This document shows, piece after piece, positions 47,088-55,532 of a DNA stretch of 56,549 bases. How positions within the stretch are numbered: the first letter of the stretch is position 1; the number at the start of each line of letters is the position of its first letter. A program made the position numbers and the translations under genes. The stretch is from Phycisphaerae bacterium (GTDB lineage: Bacteria; Planctomycetota; Phycisphaerae; SM23-33), in the NCBI GenBank assembly GCA_016782885.1, contig JADHXQ010000017.1, positions 1-56,549 of the forward strand. Direction: 5' to 3'. The notes beneath the pieces were generated by a model. That model searched no databases, was not told the origin of the DNA, and saw only the letters and a program-made list of their open reading frames with translations.

Positions 47088-47786
47088 ATGCGAAACATTG
47101 CAATCATAGTCGGCGTCTGTGCGGTGGCCGCCGCGATCCTGACGGCAGTCTACTGGCCGAAGAGCCAACCACTCGAACCGCTGAAGTTCAAGCTGCCCAA
47201 GGCGCAGTTCGTGGGCACGCCGAAGAACGTCACCAGCGAGAATCTCGAAGCGGCCCGCAAACACGGACCGCGCCCGCCGCTCCTCGTGCCTCCCGGACTT
47301 ACAAACGTGGCGCGAGGCAAAGCGGTTACCAGCAGCGATGGCGAACCGATCATCGGCGAGCTGAGCCAGGCCACCGATGGAAACGCCGAGGCCGAGGAAG
47401 GCTCCTACGTCGAACTGGGCCCGGGCACGCAGTGGTTGCAGATCGATCTGGGCGAGAATTGTGAAATCTACGCGATTGTGGTGTGGCACTTCCACCGCCA
47501 GGCACGGATCTACCGCGACGTGATCGTCCAGATCTCCGACGACCCCGCATTCGCCGGGGACGTGCAGGTGGTCTACAACGCCGACCACGACAATTCCTCC
47601 GAACTGGGCAAGGGCAAGGACAAGGAGTATTTCGAGACCAACGAAGGCCGCCTAATCCCCGCCCACGGCGCCCGCGGGCGTTACGTGCGACTATACAGCA
47701 ATGGCTCCATGGGCGGAGAAATGAACCACTACATCGAGGTGGAGGTATATGGCCGCGTGAAGGACAAGACCGCGGCGGCGAGGTGA
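47088..47786 (+). CDS. Membrane-anchored F5/8 type C (discoidin) domain protein
   Basis: The protein has 232 residues. An N-terminal signal anchor (IAIIVGVCAVAAAILTAVYW) is followed, from about residue 75, by one F5/8 type C carbohydrate-binding domain: NVARGKAVTSSDG, TQWLQIDLGENCEIYAIVVW, GRYVRLYSNGSMGGEMNHY, IEVEVYG. Such domains bind sugars at cell surfaces, which fits the sugar-active genes before it. It follows the Gfo/Idh/MocA gene with an 18-base gap. It ends the + strand block; the next gene is convergent. Confidence 0.85.
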   Translation: MRNIAIIVGVCAVAAAILTAVYWPKSQPLEPLKFKLPKAQFVGTPKNVTSENLEAARKHGPRPPLLVPPGLTNVARGKAVTSSDGEPIIGELSQATDGNAEAEEGSYVELGPGTQWLQIDLGENCEIYAIVVWHFHRQARIYRDVIVQISDDPAFAGDVQVVYNADHDNSSELGKGKDKEYFETNEGRLIPAHGARGRYVRLYSNGSMGGEMNHYIEVEVYGRVKDKTAAAR

Positions 47787-47869
47787 GGATGATCGTTAAT
47801 CGCCGGCCGCCGGTCGTCGAGCCAATTGCATGTCACGACGAAGCCTGCTCGGCGAAGGCAGGCCGACCG

Positions 47870-48226
47870 TTACGCTGCTACGGTTGCTTTTGTGCTCAGA
47901 CTTGACCATGTGTTCAGCGAGTTGCGATCGAATTCCATGCCAATGTGGTAACCGTCTTCCTGGCGGCTGAGGCAGCGGCGGATTGTTGCCGAAATCTGAC
48001 GTTTTCCGTGTTGGTTATCGGGCGGGAGGCAGACTACGACTTTCTGGCCTGGGTAATACCAATTGTCGCTGACGGCGCCGACCCCGCTGCGGGAAAGGTC
48101 AACCATGTCAACTTCATCAATGATGTCCCCTTCATGCGGGTCCAACCGTATACACCGCACGTCCAGGTGGACCGAAGCTCGCGAATGCCGCCGCCGTTCT
48201 ATGCCTCTTGTCGTTGTTTCAAGCAT
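47870..48226 (-). CDS. PilZ domain protein (probable cyclic-di-GMP receptor)
   Basis: The protein has 118 residues, the size of a stand-alone PilZ domain. Both c-di-GMP-binding elements are present: the arginine-rich loop ERRRHSR (residues 10-16) and the DLSRSG motif (Asp43, Ser45, Gly48). The rest gives the six-stranded barrel ending in YHIGMEFD. It should sense c-di-GMP and pass the signal to an unknown partner controlling motility, attachment or exopolysaccharide. No GGDEF or EAL gene is in the window. It is divergent from nadE with a 158-base gap and convergent with the discoidin gene. Confidence 0.85.
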   Translation of the reverse strand: MLETTTRGIERRRHSRASVHLDVRCIRLDPHEGDIIDEVDMVDLSRSGVGAVSDNWYYPGQKVVVCLPPDNQHGKRQISATIRRCLSRQEDGYHIGMEFDRNSLNTWSSLSTKATVAA

Positions 48227-48312
48227 ACCACTGTTCTCCTACTGAACACCGTATTGTTCTGTATCGGTCCTTCGACAAGGCGGGTGAAATAAGAGGATAA
48301 ATTATTTGGGAT

Positions 48313-48340
48313 TTGACGGCATAAGGCCAAGAACTACTGT
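48313..48340 (+). promoter_or_regulatory. Weak candidate promoter of nadE
   Basis: TTGACG (48313-48318) and TACTGT (48335-48340) are 16 bases apart, 45 bases before the GTG start. The -10 match is poor, so this is only a suggestion. Confidence 0.25.
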
Positions 48341-48384
48341 TTTTGCGTGAAAACGGGCGCCTTGGCGGGTAAAAAGGGGGTATC

Positions 48385-50031
48385 GTGAAGATTGCCCTGG
48401 CCCAGTTCAACCCGATTGTCGGTGACATCCGCGGAAACGTGGCGCGGATGTCTGAGTTCATCGACCGCGCGAAAACCGCCCGCGCCGAACTCGTTGTCTT
48501 CGGCGAGTTGTCGGTGGTGGGATATCCGCCCCGCGACCTGCTGAGGAAGGAGGGCTTCGTAACCGACTCGCTGGCGGGTGTCGAGGAACTTGCCAGGCGG
48601 TGTGAGGGTATCACGGCGCTGGTCGGTTTTGTTCGCCCGACAAACGACAGCACCGGACGACCGCTCCAGAACGCCGCGGGGGTGCTCGCAAACGGACGCG
48701 TTGAAAACATACACGTCAAAACGCTCCTGCCAACTTACGATGTATTCGACGAGACACGGTACTTCGAACCGGGCAAGAGCCCCGGATGCATCGAGATCAA
48801 CGGTCGGCGAATCGGTCTGAGCATCTGCGAAGACCTCTGGGATGCCGATGCGCTGGGGCGCGAACTGTACGCCCGCGACCCGATCGCGACCCTGGCCGCT
48901 GACGGGGCCGAAATGATAATCAACATGTCCGCCAGCCCGTACGAGCAAGGCAAAGCCAAAACGCGCGAGGAACTGTTCACCCGCCAGACGGAACGATGCG
49001 GTTTGCCGATACTCTACGTCAACCAGGTTGGGGGAAACGACGAACTGGTCTTCGACGGAACGAGCTGCGCGATTTCGCCCGACGGCCGGGTGATCGCCCG
49101 GGCCAAGGGCTTCCAGGAGGATCTGCTCGTGGTCGACCCGAACGGACCGCCGCGGCGCATCGAGGAACTCGCCGGCGAACTACCGCGACTCTCGGCGGCT
49201 TTGAAACTGGGCCTGAAGGATTACGTTCGCAAATGCGGATTCAGCAGCGTGGTGCTGGGCTCTTCGGGCGGTATCGATTCGGCGGTAGTCGCCACTCTCG
49301 CCGCCGACGCGATCGGACCGGAGAACGTATACTCCCTGGCGATGCCCAGCAGGTACAGCAGCGACCACAGCCTCACAGACGCCGAAACGCTGGCGCGGAA
49401 TCTGGGGATTCACTATCAGGTAGTTCCGATCGAACCGATGCATTCGGCGTACGAGGCGTCGCTCGACGATCTGCTTACCGGCGGCGGGTATCTCGATATC
49501 GCCGGTGAGAACATCCAGGCCCGGATACGCGGCGCGCTGGTTATGGCGGTTTCCAACGCGTTTGGTCACCTGCCTCTGGCTACTGGCAACAAGTCTGAGT
49601 TATCGACGGGATATTGCACCCTTTACGGCGACATGTGCGGCGGGCTGGCGCCGATAGGCGACGTGCTGAAGACGGCGGTCTACAAACTGGCGGAACAACT
49701 TAACGCGGAAACCGGCTCGGATCGCATTCCACGGGGTATAATTACCAAGGTGCCGAGCGCCGAATTGAAGCCCGACCAGGTCGATCAGGATAAATTACCG
49801 CCCTACCCCCTTCTGGACGAGGTGATTTCACGGTATATTGAACGGGATAAAACGGCGAGACAGATCATCGACGAAGGTTTTGCGCCGGATGTGGTGAACC
49901 GTGCGGTGCGGATGGTCGATGCAAACGAGTATAAGCGCAAGCAGGCGGCACCCGCTATAAAGGTAACAGCCAAGGCGTTCGGGACGGGCAGAAGGATGCC
50001 AATTGCCCAACGATACGTTCAGGGCGAGTAA
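48385..50031 (+). CDS. nadE: Glutamine-dependent NAD+ synthetase
   Basis: The protein has 548 residues and two domains. The N-terminal nitrilase-type glutaminase has the catalytic triad Glu41 (FGELSVVGYPP), Lys112 (IHVKTLLP) and Cys148 (LSICEDLW). The C-terminal synthetase has the ATP P-loop GSSGGIDS (292-299) and the conserved GNKSELSTGYCTLYGDMCGG. It makes NAD+ from deamido-NAD+, ATP and glutamine. The start is GTG, preceded by AAGGGGG at good spacing. The zinc-ribbon membrane protein gene starts 11 bases after the stop, so the two may be co-transcribed. Confidence 0.96.
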   Translation: MKIALAQFNPIVGDIRGNVARMSEFIDRAKTARAELVVFGELSVVGYPPRDLLRKEGFVTDSLAGVEELARRCEGITALVGFVRPTNDSTGRPLQNAAGVLANGRVENIHVKTLLPTYDVFDETRYFEPGKSPGCIEINGRRIGLSICEDLWDADALGRELYARDPIATLAADGAEMIINMSASPYEQGKAKTREELFTRQTERCGLPILYVNQVGGNDELVFDGTSCAISPDGRVIARAKGFQEDLLVVDPNGPPRRIEELAGELPRLSAALKLGLKDYVRKCGFSSVVLGSSGGIDSAVVATLAADAIGPENVYSLAMPSRYSSDHSLTDAETLARNLGIHYQVVPIEPMHSAYEASLDDLLTGGGYLDIAGENIQARIRGALVMAVSNAFGHLPLATGNKSELSTGYCTLYGDMCGGLAPIGDVLKTAVYKLAEQLNAETGSDRIPRGIITKVPSAELKPDQVDQDKLPPYPLLDEVISRYIERDKTARQIIDEGFAPDVVNRAVRMVDANEYKRKQAAPAIKVTAKAFGTGRRMPIAQRYVQGE

Positions 50032-50042
50032 GGAATGCTGAT

Positions 50043-51845
50043 TTGAAGATTCTGTGCGGACAATGTGGTCAGATGGGCCTCACCGGCGAACCTTCGGCCG
50101 ACGGGTTCGTCCGCTGCTCGCATTGCGGGCACGAGGTCGGGACCAACAGATCCACCCACGAGCACCAGCCCGTTTTTGAATCAACTTCAGATGAAGCCTT
50201 CGCCGCGCTCGTGAAGATCGGACTGGCCCGCAAAATCCACGTCAACTGCGGTTCGTGCGGAAGAGGGCTGAAAGTCAGCCTGAGAATGGCGGGAAGGAAA
50301 ACCACCTGCCCCTCCTGCGGTAATCGCGTCAGACTACCGTTCGCCGGACAGGAGGCCGAACGCCGTATCGAGGAACTCATCGCCAAACGAAGCCCGCAGG
50401 TCCTCGCTTCGGAGACCGAAATTCCCACCAAGGCGACGGGCGATGAAAGCCCCGCGGTAGTGCAAATCGAGAAATCCGAACTGGCCGAACTGGCCAAGTA
50501 CGTGGAGACCGACGACGACGCCACGCTGGAAATCCTCGAAGACGACGATCTCATGCACCGCGCTGACGACGCAATGGAAGGACGAGAGATACTCGCACTC
50601 AACGAGGCAATCTCCGCGTTCACATCGCCTCGCGGACCATCAGCATCCCAGGAGTTGCCCGCGCTCCAGAAGGCCGTCCAGAAGCACTCACCCAAAAAAA
50701 AGAAAGGCATGTCAGGGCAGAAGAAGGCGGTGCTGCTCACTGTGGCTGCGGCAATATGGATAGCAGTGGGCATATGGGTGGTGGCGAGATTCCTCAGCGG
50801 CAGCCGGACAGAACCGGACAAAGGCAGCGCAACAGCATCGCTCGACCCGGGAAACAATTTATCCAACGGAAACAATGGCAATACCAATCCGCCAAAGGTT
50901 CCGACGACCAAATCCAAGCCGATAGTACCCGTACCGGTCAAGCTCAAAGCAGTCTGTCAGGCGGTAACCAGCTCAACGGACTCTTTCGCGGGAAGCGGAT
51001 TTTTCCCGGCCGGAGCGGGGCAGGTGTTCTGCCGTATCTGCGTGCAGGTAAGGGCCGGTGACGACAAACTGGAACTCGACAACTACGGTAAGGCGGCCGT
51101 CTTGAGAATCGGTCTGGACAGCTACCCGTCGCTCGGCGAACCGGTCAAGTCGATTCTGCCCGTCCTGCCGCGCAAGAGGCATCTGAGCATCCCGGCGCGC
51201 GGAACGCAGACGATCACCATGCTTTTCGAACTGCCCCAGAAGGCTGTGGGAACAAACGGAACCAACGCGATCGTGTCTATGGGCAAGATAGCTCCGGCAA
51301 GCGTCAAGCTGGGAAGTCCGGCGCACGTGCTCCCGGCGAAGGCAGTCACGAGCAGCTCGAAGCCCTACATGGAAATTGCACCGCGAAACACCAAACCGCT
51401 GTTGAGCGACCCGGTGATGTCGGCGATTCAGAATACGATGCCCCAGCAACTCTCGGTTCGTCCCGGTCCGGACGACTCGGTAAAACTGAGCCTTGGCTCG
51501 GGGGAAGTTACGGGCACAGCCAGGCAGGACGCCCGCGGTCTCTACGTGACGCGGCTTTCCCACAACGGCAGTACGCTCCAATGCCTCCTGCGATTCGCGC
51601 ACGGCGGTCAGGAGGCGATCCTGTATCTCAGCGAGGAGCCATTCCACCAGTTGACTTTCGCCCAACCGGGTTGGTCCAAGACCGTCCCGATAGTTATCCA
51701 GCGACCGGGAACCGTCAGACCAAAGCCCGGGACGACCACGCCGAAGCCGAAGCCCAAACCCGCCGTCAAGCCCTACCCCATCGACAAGCCCAAGCCCAAA
51801 CCCGTCAAGAAGCCTCCGCGGAAACCGGGATTCTTCGGCGTCTGA
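50043..51845 (+). CDS. Membrane protein with two N-terminal zinc ribbons, function unknown
   Basis: The protein has 600 residues. Two cysteine modules open it: CGQCG with CSHCG (about 3-31), and CGSCG with CPSCG (about 77-98), both zinc-ribbon-like. An acidic and Ala-rich region follows, then one transmembrane helix (AVLLTVAAAIWIAVGIWVVA, about 226-245), a Thr/Asn/Pro-rich linker, and an extracytoplasmic beta-rich part. The tail is a Pro/Lys repeat (KPKPKPAVKPYP type). The arrangement suggests cytoplasmic zinc ribbons linked to an outside domain; no known function is recognised. The start is TTG, preceded by AAGGA. It follows nadE by 11 bases. Confidence 0.78.
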   Translation: MKILCGQCGQMGLTGEPSADGFVRCSHCGHEVGTNRSTHEHQPVFESTSDEAFAALVKIGLARKIHVNCGSCGRGLKVSLRMAGRKTTCPSCGNRVRLPFAGQEAERRIEELIAKRSPQVLASETEIPTKATGDESPAVVQIEKSELAELAKYVETDDDATLEILEDDDLMHRADDAMEGREILALNEAISAFTSPRGPSASQELPALQKAVQKHSPKKKKGMSGQKKAVLLTVAAAIWIAVGIWVVARFLSGSRTEPDKGSATASLDPGNNLSNGNNGNTNPPKVPTTKSKPIVPVPVKLKAVCQAVTSSTDSFAGSGFFPAGAGQVFCRICVQVRAGDDKLELDNYGKAAVLRIGLDSYPSLGEPVKSILPVLPRKRHLSIPARGTQTITMLFELPQKAVGTNGTNAIVSMGKIAPASVKLGSPAHVLPAKAVTSSSKPYMEIAPRNTKPLLSDPVMSAIQNTMPQQLSVRPGPDDSVKLSLGSGEVTGTARQDARGLYVTRLSHNGSTLQCLLRFAHGGQEAILYLSEEPFHQLTFAQPGWSKTVPIVIQRPGTVRPKPGTTTPKPKPKPAVKPYPIDKPKPKPVKKPPRKPGFFGV

Positions 51846-51893
51846 TCGGATACCAGGCTACGACCGCGTTTACCGCACCAGGATAATTCCCTT

Positions 51894-52679
51894 ATGGCCC
51901 CCGAACAACGCAAACGCCTGAAGTTCATCGGATGCGAAATTCTCTTCCGCGAGGCGTGCTATCTCGCCGCGACCTCACCGCACCACATCGATATCGAGTT
52001 TCTCCGCAAGGGCCTGCACGATCTGGAAACCGGCGATATGCAGACCATGATCCAGCAGGCCATCGACGCAGTCAGGCCCGACGATCGATACGACGCGATC
52101 CTGCTCGGGTATGCGCGGTGCAACGACGGCGTGGCGGGCCTGAAGGCCGGCGACATTCCGCTGGTAATCCCGCGCGCGCACGACTGCATCACGCTGTTCT
52201 TCGGTTCGCGCGACGCGTATCGCGAATACTTCGACGAGAATCCCGGAACCTACTACATGACCACCGGGTGGATCGAGCGAGGCGATTACGACCCGTCGGG
52301 CAAATCGTTCCAACAGCAGCCGCTGCCCGGGGGGCACCCCGGCGTGCTGGAAAAGCTCGGGCTCGGCGATTCCTACGAAGAGATGGTCGAAAAATACGGT
52401 AAGGACAACGCCGACTACATCGTCGCGTCAATGGGAAACTGGCGGAGCCACTACTCGAAAGTACTGTACATCAAGATGGGCGTCTGCGACGAGACGCACT
52501 TTATCGCGACAGCGGAAGAAAGAGCCCGGGAAAACGAGTGGAAACTGGAAGTCCGCGACGGCGACCCGAGCCTGCTGGCCAGGCTGCTGGGCGGGCAGTG
52601 GGACGATGACTTTCTGGTGGTCCAGCCCGGGCAACGCATCGCCGCCCGCAATGACGAACAGATACTCTCCGCCGAATAG
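51894..52679 (+). CDS. DUF1638 family protein
   Basis: The protein has 261 residues and matches DUF1638: LKFIGCEILFREACYLAA at the start, then YDAILLGYARCNDGVAGLKA, PLVIPRAHDCITLFFGSRDAY and PGTYYMTTGWIERGDYDP. In other genomes DUF1638 genes sit beside corrinoid methyltransferases and corrinoid proteins, suggesting a role in methyl-group or cobamide metabolism. Neither partner is present in this window. No signal peptide, so cytoplasmic. It follows the zinc-ribbon membrane protein after 48 bases and is convergent with the HEAT lipoprotein. Confidence 0.85.
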   Translation: MAPEQRKRLKFIGCEILFREACYLAATSPHHIDIEFLRKGLHDLETGDMQTMIQQAIDAVRPDDRYDAILLGYARCNDGVAGLKAGDIPLVIPRAHDCITLFFGSRDAYREYFDENPGTYYMTTGWIERGDYDPSGKSFQQQPLPGGHPGVLEKLGLGDSYEEMVEKYGKDNADYIVASMGNWRSHYSKVLYIKMGVCDETHFIATAEERARENEWKLEVRDGDPSLLARLLGGQWDDDFLVVQPGQRIAARNDEQILSAE

Positions 52680-52684
52680 CCCCC

Positions 52685-53401
52685 CTACTTTCTAATCAGC
52701 TTGATAGCTTCCCGAGCGGCGGGACCAGCCGGCCCGCCGCTGCCAGCCACATTGGTCAGAGCGGGAATTGCCTCTTTCGCATCCGGGCCAATTTTGCCCA
52801 GAGCGCATGCGGCGTGATAGCCGACCACGGAATTCTTCAACTCCCTGATCAAAACGGGTACAGCCCCCTTGCCCCGCGCACCCATACAGGAGGCTGCTCT
52901 CGCGGCTTCCATTTTCAGATCGTTACTCTTGTCGAACATTTCAAGCAGTATTTCCATCTCCGGTTCCTGATCAGGGAATATCCTGGCCTTCGACAACACA
53001 GCCCGTATGCGAACCAGATCGCTGGAATCTTCCAACGCTTTCTCCAGAGCGGAAACTACCGTATCGGGAACTGCCGGCTTTGGGCCTTCTGTAGATTTGA
53101 ATATCTTGCCCAACGCCCAAACCGCGTGAGCACGCAACTCTTCAGTATCATTCTCATTACCCATCACCTGGATAATTGCGTCGGCGGCGCCAATTGCCTT
53201 GACGCCCATATTTGCCAATCTCTCAGCGGTAACGAACCTCTCTTCGAGGTTGCCATCAGACACCAGCACCTTCTTCATCGCTTCAAATCGCTTGTTTTGA
53301 CGCACTTCACGGCGGGTTGGGGATTTCTGACAACCCATCTGTCCCGTAATCAGCACAAAAACCGCTATCGCGATAAATTTCACTTGTTTCCGATGACGCA
53401 T
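52685..53401 (-). CDS. HEAT-repeat lipoprotein
   Basis: The protein has 238 residues. The N-terminus (VKFIAIAVFVLITGQMGC) is a lipoprotein signal with lipobox cysteine at residue 24. Five or so HEAT-like alpha repeats follow (FVTAERLANMGVKAIGAADA, EELRAHAVWALGKIF, MEAARAASCMGARGKGAVPV, YHAACALGKIGPDAKEAIP). It probably acts as a membrane-tethered binding scaffold. It is shorter and not closely similar to the HEAT proteins at 25-29 kb. Its base composition is more AT-rich than its neighbours, which may hint at a different origin. Confidence 0.82.
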   Translation of the reverse strand: MRHRKQVKFIAIAVFVLITGQMGCQKSPTRREVRQNKRFEAMKKVLVSDGNLEERFVTAERLANMGVKAIGAADAIIQVMGNENDTEELRAHAVWALGKIFKSTEGPKPAVPDTVVSALEKALEDSSDLVRIRAVLSKARIFPDQEPEMEILLEMFDKSNDLKMEAARAASCMGARGKGAVPVLIRELKNSVVGYHAACALGKIGPDAKEAIPALTNVAGSGGPAGPAAREAIKLIRK

Positions 53402-53555
53402 TTACGGCTCCTGGCGATCCGCTGAATCAACGTAAATCCATTCATTTCAAAGTCAAGATAGCATCATTGTGTGAAGAATCCTATGAAATTCACACCCCTT
53501 CGCATTTACCGGATGAATCTCCTTTGAAAACTGGGGACAACACCCTATCATAAAG

Positions 53556-54695
53556 ATGTTGAGCGTGTGGCGGAGAATTTCGGGTCGGGCAAGTTGGAGC
53601 ATTGCAAGCATGTCGAAGGCCGCAAGCCAATCTCGACAGGGGTTTCGTGGAGCATTGTACCGTCCGTCAAGCATTGCGTTTACGCTTGTCGAACTTCTGA
53701 TTGTGATAGTGGTTATAGTGCTGCTGGCGACGCTGACTATCCCGTCACTGTTAAGTGCCCGCGAATATCAATACGACGCGGCCTGCAAATCGAATCTTCA
53801 CCAACTCACCCCCAGTCTCCTGATGGGACTCGACAACATGAACTGGAGGACCGGCGCCGGAAGAGATATCGAACTCTTCGACTCGTTGCGATGCCCCAAA
53901 GGATCCTTTGAAAGCGGCGGCAACCAAGCCCTCAATGTCACCGGATCAATCATCGACCTGGGTAGTCGACCACCGTCAGTTGTCTTTAACCAGATAGAAT
54001 CCAACACCTTGATACACGGTTATCTTGAACGGGAAGGTTTTGTCCTGCCATCTGCGGTGCCAGTAAATATAAACAAGCCGGGCTGCTACAGTTCGTTTGG
54101 GTCCACTGCGGGCAGTATTCCGGCAGGTACGCCAGTGGACTGCTACTACCTGCTTTACGATCCTGTCGGTAGCACTAACTCCACCTCCAGCGGAACGATA
54201 TCGTTCTCAGCGCCGATCATTGGGCTGATAGTGAACACCGCCACACTACGCGAGACCGACCCGATCATCGGTCACCCGGACACGGCGTATCCATCGAATC
54301 AAGGCGCACGAGGATTCGAAAATGGCGCGGAAAGAGTCGAATTGAGCAAAGATATGCTTACGCTGGATATAGTTCGATTTCATTCCACTTTCCCCGGTGA
54401 GCATGTTCGGATTCTCACAGAGAGCGGAGGCATGGGCTCGGGAAGCTACGGTATCAACGGTGCGATCGATCCTATACGAACCAGACCCGGACAGATACTG
54501 ATCTCCGAATACGGTAGCTCAATTATCTATCCCAATGCCAACATCCGCCATGAAGACACCCTCGACCTCCTTGTCGATGAGGACCGATTACACTTCGACC
54601 GCCTCAACGTCGGTCTGGTAGACGGAAGCGTACTAGGGCTCGATCCCAGCGAACTCAGAAGCGACAGCCCACGCTGGTATTACAAAGGACCCTAG
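53556..54695 (+). CDS. Type II secretion/pilin-like pseudopilin with prepilin-type N-terminus
   Basis: The protein has 379 residues. The N-terminal helix AFTLVELLIVIVVIVLLATL is the prepilin cleavage/methylation segment, processed by prepilin peptidase before the Phe and methylated there. The residue at -1 is Ala in place of the usual Gly. The rest is the large globular domain typical of planctomycetal DUF1559-like pseudopilins, ending HFDRLNVGLVDGSVLGLDPS, the usual H-X9-DG-type tail. An ATG at 53610 gives a 23-residue leader and is an alternative start with GGAG upstream. No other secretion genes are adjacent. Its stop abuts that of the SDR gene directly. Confidence 0.85.
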   Translation: MLSVWRRISGRASWSIASMSKAASQSRQGFRGALYRPSSIAFTLVELLIVIVVIVLLATLTIPSLLSAREYQYDAACKSNLHQLTPSLLMGLDNMNWRTGAGRDIELFDSLRCPKGSFESGGNQALNVTGSIIDLGSRPPSVVFNQIESNTLIHGYLEREGFVLPSAVPVNINKPGCYSSFGSTAGSIPAGTPVDCYYLLYDPVGSTNSTSSGTISFSAPIIGLIVNTATLRETDPIIGHPDTAYPSNQGARGFENGAERVELSKDMLTLDIVRFHSTFPGEHVRILTESGGMGSGSYGINGAIDPIRTRPGQILISEYGSSIIYPNANIRHEDTLDLLVDEDRLHFDRLNVGLVDGSVLGLDPSELRSDSPRWYYKGP

Positions 54696-55496
54696 CTAGA
54701 GTCTTCGCAGGTGAAAACCACCGTCGATGTTTATCACTTCCCCGGTTGAAAACGTCAGCATGTCTTCGGCAATGGCGGCCACCGCGCGGGCTATGTCCTG
54801 GGACCTCCCCCAGCGCCTTATCGGCGTGATGCCCTGCTCGATCAGTGCATCGTAGCGCCCGTGGGCCGGGTCGTCCGCACCGGCCGACAGCAGCCCCACG
54901 CGGAGTTCGTAAACGTTAATACCGTAGTCGCCGAGGCGGTCGGCGAACAGCCTTGTCATCATCGAAAGCGTCGCCCTGGCGAGGCACTGCGAAGCGTAGT
55001 CCGTACTGGAAGTGTAGGCGTGGACGGAATTTATCGTCACGATCCGGGGGTTCTCGATCATGCCCGCCTGCACCTGGCGAACCATCTCGTTGGCGATGAG
55101 CTGCGTGGTGAATATGCTGGCGGTCGCGATCGAATCCATCTGGTTGATGTAGTCGTCCTGGGCCAGTTCCAGCAGGTCGACGGGCCCGGCGGCAGAATCC
55201 CACGGAGCGTTGACCAGCATGTCGATCTGACCGAGCGAGTCCATCGCCCTGTCCAGGAGTTGCTCCCGGTGCGCGGGGTCAGTGAGGTCCGCCCTGGCGC
55301 CGGCGACCTGGACCTCCACGTCATTGGCTTCGGCGGCGTCGATTACTTCATCGATGGTCGCTTCAGCCTCTTCGGGCGAACATTCAGTGTGCATGAAGAT
55401 CGACCATCCGAGTTCCGCGAGCATAATTGCGACGGCCTTTCCGGGCCCCCCGCTCACGCCGGTTATCATCGCGACACGGTGTGGTGACTGTTCCAT
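54696..55496 (-). CDS. SDR-family protein lacking the catalytic lysine
   Basis: The protein has 266 residues and a short-chain dehydrogenase fold: nucleotide-binding TGVSGGPG (12-19), a DLTDPAHR segment, NAPW at the place of the usual NNAG, and the C-terminal STGEVINIDGGFHLRRL. At the active site the expected YxxxK reads YASQC (Tyr167, Cys171), so the lysine is replaced. The serine (Ser157) is only ten residues before the tyrosine. Related FabG-like proteins keep YCISK here. It may have lost reductase activity or use another chemistry. It follows the leuC-type gene by 36 bases on the same strand. Confidence 0.88.
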   Translation of the reverse strand: MEQSPHRVAMITGVSGGPGKAVAIMLAELGWSIFMHTECSPEEAEATIDEVIDAAEANDVEVQVAGARADLTDPAHREQLLDRAMDSLGQIDMLVNAPWDSAAGPVDLLELAQDDYINQMDSIATASIFTTQLIANEMVRQVQAGMIENPRIVTINSVHAYTSSTDYASQCLARATLSMMTRLFADRLGDYGINVYELRVGLLSAGADDPAHGRYDALIEQGITPIRRWGRSQDIARAVAAIAEDMLTFSTGEVINIDGGFHLRRL

Positions 55497-55532
55497 GGGA
55501 GAAGTCTCCAGGATTGGTATCGATTTTCTGCG

